Source: Victivallaceae bacterium (GTDB taxonomy: Bacteria > Verrucomicrobiota > Lentisphaeria > Victivallales > Victivallaceae). Taken from it: 56,621 nt of DNA. Below the pieces are notes generated by a model. That model worked only from the letters and a program-made list of their open reading frames with translations. It searched no databases and was not told the DNA's origin. The stretch is taken from NCBI GenBank assembly GCA_016292515.1, contig JAEDIJ010000009.1, forward strand, positions 1-56,621, given 5' to 3'. Shown piece after piece: positions 1 to 6,103 of this stretch. Position numbers and translations under genes: made by a program. The first letter of the stretch is position 1; each line of letters opens with the position of its first letter.

Positions 1-2
1 GT

Positions 3-680
3 AAAACGCTCGTCTCGCCGATTGCCCCGCCGTATGTTTCACCGCCCGTTATACCCGAAAAAAGCCCCGCGGCAACGGCTCCCCAAACACTTGTCGAAGA
101 CATTCAAAAAAGGGTTGCTCCGTTTACCGATCCCGTCGGACGGAGGGAATATACTCAAAACGAGGATATATCTTCTGTGTCGCGCATTCTGCGTGATGCC
201 GGATATTTCGATACGGATAAAATGCGGGATATGCTTTCGCTTCACTCGTTGACCAACAAGAATTTCATCTCTCGCCTTTTGTTTGAGGAGGGAATTCCCC
301 GGATGGTACACGGCTCGAAAAAGATTTTCCGGCACGGCAAAGTGCCGACTTCTGTGGAAAGAGAGATCGCGGAGGCGTGCCGCGATTACCGCGAAGGGGA
401 AATGGGGATAAAAAGTTCCCGGCAGTATGATTGGGCTACGGAAAGCGGCAAGCCTCTGGATATTCAACGGAAGATGCTGTCCGAAGATACGGTGATGCAA
501 GGGATCGCATTGGATCTCCTGATCCGCGAAAAAATCGACGAAGCGTTGGCGGCGGGCAAGATCAGTGAAAAGGAAAAGGAAGATTTGCAAACGTGGGTCG
601 CGCTGCGAAACACGTTGATCGATGAAAAAACGAAAAAATTTCAAAATCCGGCGACAAAAAGTAGATCCGGCGGCGAATAA
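3..680 (+). CDS. Hypothetical protein, 5' end cut by window edge
   Basis: The reading frame is open from base 3 to the TAA at 678-680, so the true start lies before the window. A GTG at 177 is available inside the frame, but the open, proline-rich stretch upstream (many P, V, A and T residues) argues that it is not the start. The visible part has a low-complexity linker of about 35 residues, then a mostly helical, charged region rich in Glu, Lys and Arg. I recognise no family and no catalytic motif. A hairpin with a run of T at 709-739 follows, so it is probably the last gene of its transcript. Confidence 0.55.
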   Translation, partial: KTLVSPIAPPYVSPPVIPEKSPAATAPQTLVEDIQKRVAPFTDPVGRREYTQNEDISSVSRILRDAGYFDTDKMRDMLSLHSLTNKNFISRLLFEEGIPRMVHGSKKIFRHGKVPTSVEREIAEACRDYREGEMGIKSSRQYDWATESGKPLDIQRKMLSEDTVMQGIALDLLIREKIDEALAAGKISEKEKEDLQTWVALRNTLIDEKTKKFQNPATKSRSGGE

Positions 681-708
681 TACAACGGACTCCGGGGATT
701 GACCGGAG

Positions 709-739
709 CGGCTGTTTTCAAACTTCGCCGTTTTTTTTT
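709..739 (+). terminator. Rho-independent terminator after the first gene
   Basis: A CGGC/GCCG stem with an inner GTTT/AAAC pairing (709-730) is followed by nine T (731-739). It lies 28 bases after the stop of the partial gene. Confidence 0.6.
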
Positions 740-759
740 CCGTGCGGACGGAAAAGGAT

Positions 760-788
760 TTGCTTTGCGCCGGAAACGATGTTATATT
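760..788 (+). promoter_or_regulatory. Promoter for the structured RNA / 1112 gene
   Basis: TTGCTT at 760-765 and TATATT at 783-788 are separated by 17 bases, matching the promoter form seen elsewhere in this window. Transcription would begin near 795. There is no start codon with a good ORF in the next 300 bases. Confidence 0.6.
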
Positions 789-794
789 GTGCAA

Positions 795-1009
795 GTATCT
801 CAAAAGGAGGGCTTTTATCACATAAATATCTGATTCGACAAAATAAAATCGCTTTTTGACAAGCAGGTTTATCCGGGAAACGCCAAATTCACGATAAAGA
901 CCTCTTTGCTTGCGGATATGCTTTACACTGGGGCGTATTCCGTCCGCACGGTCTTTATGGTATTGGCGTACCACCGGATAAGTGCAGCACGGAGTACGCT
1001 CTTTTTTTT
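795..1009 (+). ncRNA. Candidate structured leader RNA (attenuator or riboswitch-like) or independent small RNA
   Basis: About 215 nt lie between a good promoter (760-788) and a run of T (1000-1009) without a convincing ORF. One fold is a long hairpin of nested perfect stems: 869-876 with 974-981, 881-886 with 963-968, 894-902 with 950-958, 911-916 with 943-948, and 917-921 with 933-937. A second fold is a terminator: 933-943 pairs with 989-999 over 11 bp (one G-U), directly before the T run. Bases 933-943 are used in both, so the folds exclude each other, as in riboswitches and attenuators. I do not recognise a known aptamer. It precedes the gene at 1112 by about 100 bases. Confidence 0.55.
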
Positions 1010-1111
1010 ATGCAAAAGGAGTAAAACAACAAAAATAAGGAAGTAAAAGCAACAGAGAATATTTAATGTTTTTACCAAAAGCAGTTCTAACCAATCAATC
1101 AGGAGGAAATT

Positions 1112-1543
1112 ATGGAACTCAACATCACAAAACAAATTCATGTGGAACAATCGGATGCCAAGCAGAAAGAAATCGAAAACGTCGCGCTCGATGTGTTATC
1201 GAGAATGTACGGGGACAACAATGTGGAATCGAATAAATCAAGGAATGGAGATTTGTCTTTTTCCTTAAAATCCAACTCATTTTTTATGAATTCCAATGCG
1301 GAAATCATCATTGAGCCGAGTCGTCGGGGAGATGGTTATATGTTGGACGCCCACGGAACGATGATTGTGCCGGTGGCAGTGTGGGTCATAACGGCCATCA
1401 TTGTTGTCATCGGATTGTTTGCGTTTTTTATTCCCGGAATGATTGTGATCGGAGTGTTTTTCGGACTCGTTTTTAAGAATAAAAACAAGTTCAAGAAGAC
1501 TCTGGAAGAAGCTTTCATCAAAATTGACAAAGCGCTGGATTGA
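1112..1543 (+). CDS. Hypothetical small membrane protein
   Basis: The protein has 143 residues. The start is set by AGGAGG at 1101-1106, five bases before ATG. Residues 1-85 are soluble and polar. Residues about 86-120 form two closely spaced hydrophobic segments (an AVWVITAIIVVIGL-type run, a Pro-Gly turn, then a second run). A short basic and acidic tail follows. I see no catalytic motif. It lies downstream of the candidate attenuator RNA at 795-1009, which may control it. It ends just before a large hairpin (1557-1608) and a terminator (1633-1679), so it is probably monocistronic. The function is unknown. Confidence 0.6.
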   Translation: MELNITKQIHVEQSDAKQKEIENVALDVLSRMYGDNNVESNKSRNGDLSFSLKSNSFFMNSNAEIIIEPSRRGDGYMLDAHGTMIVPVAVWVITAIIVVIGLFAFFIPGMIVIGVFFGLVFKNKNKFKKTLEEAFIKIDKALD

Positions 1544-1556
1544 AGTGGGTTATTTT

Positions 1557-1608
1557 GCTGACGATGGCGATGAGTCTGTTTCGACAGAAACAATCGCCAT
1601 TTGTCAGC
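1557..1608 (+). other. Large near-perfect hairpin without T run
   Basis: The arms GCTGAC/GTCAGC and ATGGCGAT/ATCGCCAT give a stem of about 15 bp, with an inner CTGT/ACAG hairpin around a TTCG loop. It starts 14 bases after the stop of the 1112 gene and is not followed by a T tract. A separate terminator comes 25 bases later. Confidence 0.5.
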
Positions 1609-1632
1609 AGAGTTTGCCGCACTGAAAAACAG

Positions 1633-1679
1633 AAGGGAACGATAAAAAAGCCGAGATACTTTTACGTTCCCTTTTTTTC
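1633..1679 (+). terminator. Rho-independent terminator
   Basis: AAGGGAACG (1633-1641) pairs with CGTTCCCTT (1665-1673), followed by a T run to 1678. It ends the transcript of the 1112 gene. Confidence 0.65.
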
Positions 1680-1703
1680 AACATTGTTTATGTGAGAAGA
1701 AAA

Positions 1704-1874
1704 ATGAAAAGTAAAATTATCTTGGGGTTGATCGTTGCCGGTGTCGCGTGGACGATGCATCGATGCGAGTGGTGCGGCAGAGAGTACGACCGTCGAAAAG
1801 TCGTGACAACTTCCAGTTGGAAAATGCACTATTGCAGTTTTTCCTGCGCCAAAAAAGCCGGTGCCAAAAAATAA
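1704..1874 (+). CDS. Small zinc-ribbon-like protein with N-terminal hydrophobic helix
   Basis: From ATG 1704 the protein has 56 residues. A GTG at 1692 in the same frame is possible, but it would overlap the purine-rich stretch that best serves as ribosome-binding site. Residues about 4-17 are hydrophobic. Then come CEWC and, about 24 residues later, CSFSC, four cysteines spaced as in small zinc ribbons of the MYM/YHS-like kind. Zinc binding is inferred only from the spacing. The gene is closely followed by a terminator (1887-1905). The function is unknown; tiny proteins of this shape are often annotated only as hypothetical. Confidence 0.5.
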   Translation: MKSKIILGLIVAGVAWTMHRCEWCGREYDRRKVVTTSSWKMHYCSFSCAKKAGAKK

Positions 1875-1886
1875 TTGTTTTGAAAT

Positions 1887-1905
1887 GGACGTAACGTCCT
1901 TTTTT
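1887..1905 (+). terminator. Rho-independent terminator
   Basis: GGACG (1887-1891) and CGTCC (1895-1899) form a short stem followed by six or more T. It lies 13 bases after the zinc-ribbon-like gene. Confidence 0.5.
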
Positions 1906-1973
1906 GACACCTTTCATCTCCCGGCGGTGTGAAAAAAGGAAAGATGCAAGGTATATGAAAGGAAAGAGAAACG

Positions 1974-2390
1974 ATGCGTAAAACGAGTTTGCTTTTTATC
2001 GTTTTGATGATGACTGCGGTTGTCTTTGCGGATACGAAGACCGTTCGTCAACCGGAAGCGATCGAAACCGTCACCATCCATCAGGACGGATTGCTGATAA
2101 GCACCGTCTAGGCGATCGGTGCCGTCGGAACCTGACTTTTCGAATTCGGCAAAGGACTTGTTTTCGGCAGCGATACCGTCGTCGTGACGCCGAACGCCGC
2201 CGTCCCCGCATCCGCTCCGGTTGTGGTCACGCCCGTTGCGCCTTGCCCCGTCATCGTTGCACCGGGCTACGTGCAGACGCCTGTTGTCGTGCCGCCGACG
2301 CCGCTTGTCGTCCGCGCGCCTTATTCCTACGGAAGATATTACCGGGACTATTATTACGGTCCCCGTTGTTATGCTCCCCGACGCTGGTGA
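1974..2390 (+). pseudogene. Secreted Val/Pro/Tyr-rich protein, broken by two in-frame stops
   Basis: ATG 1974 begins a clear signal peptide (Met, basic residues, a hydrophobic run, then FAD). The frame is interrupted by TAG at 2109-2111 and TGA at 2133-2135, and then continues in the same frame to TGA at 2388-2390. The downstream part (SDTVVVTP, Val/Pro-rich, then Tyr/Arg-rich) matches the design of the intact gene at 2928. The N-termini align without gaps (both have LMM and VRQP at the same distance). Each stop is one substitution away from a sense codon, so this looks like a recent loss of function rather than two genes. A GTG at 2184 could restart the second part, but it has no evident ribosome site. 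Confidence 0.6.
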
Positions 2391-2495
2391 AAATTTCTTT
2401 TTTTCGGCGACAAAAAAACGTTTTTTTTACGAATATAAGATTGGAAGATCGTAAGTCAATGCGATCACGGCAATCTTAAAAAAGGAGAAAAACAA

Positions 2496-2906
2496 ATGGC
2501 CGAAGAAGAAAAAATCACACTGACGAAAGCGGAGTTGCAAAAAATGCTCGCGCAGGCGGCGCAAAACGGTGCCGCCGAAAATGATGAGGACGCCGATGTC
2601 CTGAAACTCATCGCGACTTTTCCGCCGCGCGAAGAAGAAAAAACGGTCACGGCGGAAGATTACATCAACGATTGCGTTTCCCGCATTACGAAAAAATTCG
2701 ACGAAAGAAAAAAACGGATGGCGGACTATCTCGAACTTGAAAAAATTCTGCGCTCCTACGCCGAATATTCCGAAGACCCCGAAGACGTCGCGGAAGACCT
2801 TTCCGACGAGGAAATGAAACGCTATGTCAAAAAGCATCGCATCTATCAGAAACTTTATGACGAAAAGATCCGGCGTTTCGGCTATCTGCCGCCGATTTTC
2901 GGCTGA
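2496..2906 (+). CDS. Hypothetical acidic protein
   Basis: The protein has 136 residues, with AAAGGAG seven to eight bases before ATG. It is highly charged (Glu, Asp and Lys), has no signal peptide or membrane segment, and is predicted mostly helical: residues about 8-22 and 60-95 look coiled-coil-like. I recognise no family. It lies between the broken secreted gene and its intact paralogue, and is only 21 bases upstream of the latter, so the two may be cotranscribed. The role is unknown. Confidence 0.55.
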   Translation: MAEEEKITLTKAELQKMLAQAAQNGAAENDEDADVLKLIATFPPREEEKTVTAEDYINDCVSRITKKFDERKKRMADYLELEKILRSYAEYSEDPEDVAEDLSDEEMKRYVKKHRIYQKLYDEKIRRFGYLPPIFG

Positions 2907-2927
2907 TCAGGATAAGGGGGTATGGCA

Positions 2928-3329
2928 ATGTGTAAAAATTTTGTGTTTGCAATCACATTGATGATGGCGGGGATTGTGTCTGCCGAGACGGTAGTCGTTC
3001 GTCAGCCGGGGCTGTTGGAATCCGTCGGCGGCATCGTCCGCGGCACAACGCAAATCGTTACGGGAAGCACAACGACGGTCACTTATCCGTCGGTGCGTAC
3101 TTGTACGCCCGGCGTTGTCTGCACGCCCGCGGTCGTCGTGCCGTCACCGGTTATCGTCGCGCCCACAGCTGTCCCGACGCAGATCGTGACGACGCCGCTG
3201 GTCGTTCCCGTCCACAACGGATACTATTACGGCACTTACCCGCAATGCGCTTATCCCGCGCATTATTACCGGTGGGGCAATCCGCATTACGGCGTCGGAG
3301 TACACCATTACATCCACTACGGTTTCTGA
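2928..3329 (+). CDS. Secreted Val/Pro/Thr-rich, Tyr/His-tailed protein
   Basis: The start is ATG 2928 rather than 2922. The AAGGGGG ribosome site ends at 2920, and the product then aligns from Met onward with the broken paralogue at 1974. Of 133 residues, 1-20 form a signal peptide (a hydrophobic run ending in VSA). Residues 21-90 are rich in Val, Thr and Pro (TPAVVVPSPVIV-like), and the last 40 residues are rich in Tyr, His and Gly. Two cysteines lie in the middle. It is probably exported to the periplasm or the outside. Such low-complexity tails occur in small envelope proteins; no enzymatic motif is visible. Confidence 0.5.
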   Translation: MCKNFVFAITLMMAGIVSAETVVVRQPGLLESVGGIVRGTTQIVTGSTTTVTYPSVRTCTPGVVCTPAVVVPSPVIVAPTAVPTQIVTTPLVVPVHNGYYYGTYPQCAYPAHYYRWGNPHYGVGVHHYIHYGF

Positions 3330-3401
3330 TATACAAAAGAGCAAGACAAGCATCGGCGCTGTGAGGTGTCGCACATCGGGCGGACGGCTTGTCACGGTAG
3401 T

Positions 3402-3505
3402 GCAACTGCGGTGTCATCTGCTACGGACTTTTACGGACAAAACCGACATTAACGGACCAAACGGACGCATCATCATTACGTGATTTTATCTTTTTCCATC
3501 ACGCT
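3402..3505 (+). repeat. ACGGAC repeat, copy A
   Basis: Short ACGGAC/ACCGAC units lie about 10-12 bases apart, followed by a hairpin with CGTGAT/ATCACG arms around a T-rich loop. The same arrangement is found on the opposite strand at 49222-49337 with high similarity by eye. That copy has two extra units. Confidence 0.7.
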
Positions 3506-3551
3506 ACTGCCTGTCCTCCATAGCACTTTGTGCGACGGAGGATCACGAACT

Positions 3552-3968
3552 GCGCAGGAGATTTTAAGGGGGGGCAGGGGGATTTTTAACAAAAAGTAAA
3601 AACTACCATACGCGAAGCCGCGAGTATCCGCCTCCGCCAAGGCTACGGCGGACAAGCCAAATGGGGAACGGCTCGTCACGGCGTAGCCCGCAGGGCGAAG
3701 ACGGAATGCGCGGGAGCGCGGGGGTGCCCCCGAAAATCGACCGAAGCCGCGAAGCGGGGCGCACCCTCTCACGGGTGCGCAGGAGATTTTAAGGGGGCAG
3801 GGGGATTTTTAACAAAAAGTAAAAACTACCTTACGCGAAGCCGCGAGTACCGGAGGTGCGAAGCACCGAGGAACGGATGCGCGAGAGCGCGGGGGCTCCC
3901 CCGAAAATCGACCGAAACCGCGAAGCGGGGCGCACCCTCTCACGGGTGCGCCGGAGATTTTAAGGGGG
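3552..3968 (+). repeat. Tandem repeat array (225 and 171 bp periods plus partial third copy)
   Basis: Each copy begins with GCGCAGGAGATTTTAAGG or a close variant, at 3552, 3777 and 3948. It then has a G-run, an AT-rich stretch (AACAAAAAGTAAAAACTACC) and GCGAAGCCGCGAGTA, and ends with a perfect hairpin, GCGCACCC/GGGTGCGC. The middle part differs in length and sequence between copies. The last hairpin (3929-3952, stem GGCGCACCC) lies just past the prfA stop and may protect that mRNA end. No ORF is likely. Confidence 0.75.
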
Positions 3969-3969
3969 A

Positions 3970-5052
3970 TTATTTCAATGCTTCCAGTTGGCGGGCGCAG
4001 ACGATTTTGAGGATCTGATTGAGGATCAGATCGAGGTCGCCCTGCATCAGTTTCGGCAGGTCGAATGTCGAAACGTTGAAGCGGTGATCGGTTACCCGGT
4101 TCTGCGGGAAGTTGTAGGTGCGGATGCGTTCGCTGCGGTCGCCCGTACCGACTTGGGAACGCTTGTCCGCCGCCTGTTTGGCGGCTTCCTCATTTTGCAT
4201 ATGTTCAAGCAGACGCGCATAGAGAATACGCAACGCGATCTCCTTGTTGCGGTGCTGGGACTTTTCCTGCTGACTGGCGACGGCAAGTCCCGTCGGGATA
4301 TGGGTGACACGCACCGCGCTGTCGGTCGTGTTGACGCACTGTCCGCCGGGACCGCTGGAACGGAAAACGTCAAAGCGCAGATCTTCCGGCTTGATATTCA
4401 GCTCGACTTCCTCTGCTTCCGGCATCACCGAAACGGTAACGGTCGACGTGTGGACGCGTCCGCCGGACTCGGTTTCGGGAATGCGCTGGACGCGGTGGAC
4501 GCCCGACTCGTATTTCATCAGACTGTAAACGTCGCCGCCGGAAAAGGCGCACGAGGCGTTTTTGATGCCGCCCAAGTCCGTGTCGGACTGCTCGAGGACT
4601 TCCACTTTCCACCCCTGTTTTTCCGCGAAATACAAATAAGCGCGGAGCAATTCCGCCGCAAAGAGCGCGGCTTCGTCGCCGCCCGCCGCCGGTTTGATCT
4701 CGACGATGATGTTTTTGGAATCATTGGGATCGGGCGGAAGCAATGATATCTGGATCTTGTCTTCCAACTCGGCGGCGCGTTTTTCCGCATCTTCGATGTC
4801 GGCAGCGGCGAGTTCGCGCATTTCGGGGTCGGTCTCCTGCGTCAGAAGTTCGTGCGAGGACTCGATGTCCTGCAACGTTTTGACCCAGGTGTCGAAGTCC
4901 TGAAAGAGATTTTCCAGTTTGCTGTGTTCCCTGGTGACGCGGCGGCACTCGTCTGCCTTGGCGTAGATCGCGGGGTCGGCAAGTTGCTTTTCCAATTCGT
5001 CGGCACGGACGTGCAGTTTCTCGACGTAAGAGCGGATATCCTCGGGAACCAT
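3970..5052 (-). CDS. prfA: Peptide chain release factor 1
   Basis: The product has 360 residues, the usual RF1 length. It reads UAA and UAG stop codons in the ribosomal A site and triggers release of the finished peptide. The universal GGQ is at residues 236-238 in SSGPGGQ. The anticodon-like tripeptide is PET at 192-194 (PxT marks RF1; RF2 has SPF), and TGDRSERIRTYNFPQ is the RF1 signature. It follows rpmE on the same strand, separated by a terminator hairpin (5065-5094), so it depends on read-through or on a promoter that I could not see clearly. The usual partner prmC is not here. Confidence 0.96.
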   Translation of the reverse strand: MVPEDIRSYVEKLHVRADELEKQLADPAIYAKADECRRVTREHSKLENLFQDFDTWVKTLQDIESSHELLTQETDPEMRELAAADIEDAEKRAAELEDKIQISLLPPDPNDSKNIIVEIKPAAGGDEAALFAAELLRAYLYFAEKQGWKVEVLEQSDTDLGGIKNASCAFSGGDVYSLMKYESGVHRVQRIPETESGGRVHTSTVTVSVMPEAEEVELNIKPEDLRFDVFRSSGPGGQCVNTTDSAVRVTHIPTGLAVASQQEKSQHRNKEIALRILYARLLEHMQNEEAAKQAADKRSQVGTGDRSERIRTYNFPQNRVTDHRFNVSTFDLPKLMQGDLDLILNQILKIVCARQLEALK

Positions 5053-5064
5053 GATGAAAACCTC

Positions 5065-5094
5065 AAAAAAAAGGGCTTGCCGTAAAGCAAGCCC
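5065..5094 (-). terminator. Rho-independent terminator after rpmE
   Basis: On the minus strand GGGCTTGC and GCAAGCCC (5087-5094 and 5073-5080) form a perfect 8-bp stem followed by eight T (5065-5072). It sits between rpmE and prfA and may act as an attenuator for prfA. Confidence 0.75.
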
Positions 5095-5108
5095 GGAAGT
5101 CGGAAAAA

Positions 5109-5315
5109 TCAGTTGGCGGCTTTCTTGTAGCGGCGGTTGAATTTATCGATACGACCCGCCGTATCGACGAATTTCTGTTTGCCGGTAAAGAAGGGGTGGC
5201 ACTTGGCGCAGATACCGACCTTGTATTCAGGACGGGTGGATTTGATGTGCCAGACTTCGCCGCAGGCGCAGGTGACGATCGCGTCGCCGTAAGCCGGATG
5301 GATATCTTTTTTCAT
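5109..5315 (-). CDS. rpmE: 50S ribosomal protein L31
   Basis: The product has 68 residues from ATG 5315. A longer frame begins with TTG at 5330, but that codon overlaps the GGAGAAAG ribosome site. The sequence MKKDIHPAYG, the paired cysteines in TCACG and CAKC, and HPFFTGKQ are classic for the zinc-containing form of L31, which bridges the subunits at the central protuberance. A promoter at 5371-5398 precedes it and a strong terminator at 5065-5094 follows. Confidence 0.96.
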   Translation of the reverse strand: MKKDIHPAYGDAIVTCACGEVWHIKSTRPEYKVGICAKCHPFFTGKQKFVDTAGRIDKFNRRYKKAAN

Positions 5316-5370
5316 CGTTTCTTTCTCCAAAAAAATTATGGTTGAATTTCTATCGGATTGTCAAGGTATA

Positions 5371-5398
5371 AATATAGCATTGAAAATCCAAAAAGCAA
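5371..5398 (-). promoter_or_regulatory. Promoter of rpmE
   Basis: On the minus strand TTGCTT (5398-5393) and TATATT (5376-5371) are 16 bases apart, about 50 bases before the L31 start. Confidence 0.55.
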
Positions 5399-5438
5399 GT
5401 CTTTTCCCGATGTTTTGCCGTAATTTTTTGCCAAAAAA

Positions 5439-6098
5439 TCAAAAATTTCCGTCCCAGCGCCACGGATCGAGAAATTTTTCCGTCTGCGAAAAAGGCGCGC
5501 TGCCGAAAAAGCCGCGGTGCGCCGAAAGCGGGGAGGGGTGCGCCGCGCACAGGACAAGGTGATCCCGGTCGGCGGGGATCAGCGACTTTTTGGCGATGGC
5601 GAAATTGCCCCAGAGCAGAAAAACCTTATGTTTTTCTTTGCACGCGACGGCGCGGACGATCGCGTCGGTAAAGAGTTCCCAGTTGAACTTGCGGTGACTG
5701 CCCGGCGCGTTTTTGCGGACGGTGAGGACGCTGATGAGCAGCAATACGCCGTTTTTTGCCCAGCACCCGAGGTCGGTGGAAGCGGGGCAGGGGACGTTGA
5801 GGTCGCTGGCAAATTCCTTGAAAATGTTGCGCAGCGATGGAGGCGTTTTGACGCCGTCGGGTACGGAAAAGGCAAGCCCCTGCGCTTCGCCGGGGTTGTG
5901 ATAAGGATCCTGACCGATCAGCACGACGCGGACTTTTTCCGGCGGCGTCAAATCCAGCGCGCGGAAAACGGCTCCGCGCGGCGGATAGACTTCGGTCGTT
6001 GTCCTTTCGCGCTCGACGGCGGACAAAATATCATCCAGCAAATCGAAGTCGGCGAAATCGGCGAGATAATTTCGCCAGACTTCGGGAAAAACTTCCAT
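5439..6098 (-). CDS. ung: Uracil-DNA glycosylase, family 1, with altered uracil-binding residue
   Basis: The product has 219 residues, the normal length. Family 1 enzymes cut uracil from DNA as the first step of base excision repair. The water-activating motif GQDPYH is at 62-67 (Asp64), and the DNA-intercalating HPSPLS loop is at 187-192, followed by AHRGFFG. In the conserved LLLN stretch, where Asn normally hydrogen-bonds uracil, the sequence reads LLLIS with Ile at 122 (codon ATC at 5735-5733). AAC to ATC is a single base change. Activity may be lost or the specificity changed. It is the last gene of the long minus-strand run starting at 11603, five bases after the preceding stop. Confidence 0.93.
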   Translation of the reverse strand: MEVFPEVWRNYLADFADFDLLDDILSAVERERTTTEVYPPRGAVFRALDLTPPEKVRVVLIGQDPYHNPGEAQGLAFSVPDGVKTPPSLRNIFKEFASDLNVPCPASTDLGCWAKNGVLLLISVLTVRKNAPGSHRKFNWELFTDAIVRAVACKEKHKVFLLWGNFAIAKKSLIPADRDHLVLCAAHPSPLSAHRGFFGSAPFSQTEKFLDPWRWDGNF

Positions 6099-6103
6099 TT
6101 TGC

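Larger units (their letters stand above)
3330..3969. other. Long intergenic region made of repeats, no gene
   Basis: I see no supportable gene in these 640 bases. The left part (3402-3505) is a copy of the ACGGAC repeat also found at 49222-49337. The right part (3552-3968) is a tandem array with strong hairpins that abuts the 3' end of prfA. The stretch 3506-3551 shows nothing clear. Confidence 0.7.

Noticed and set aside
39..974. 311-codon minus-strand frame over the left edge
   Set aside because: It is antisense to the left-edge gene and crosses both a terminator and the structured RNA; no ribosome site or family match.
3552..3968. Possible CRISPR array
   Set aside because: The units are 170-225 bases long and only two to three in number, with no short regular spacers and no cas genes.
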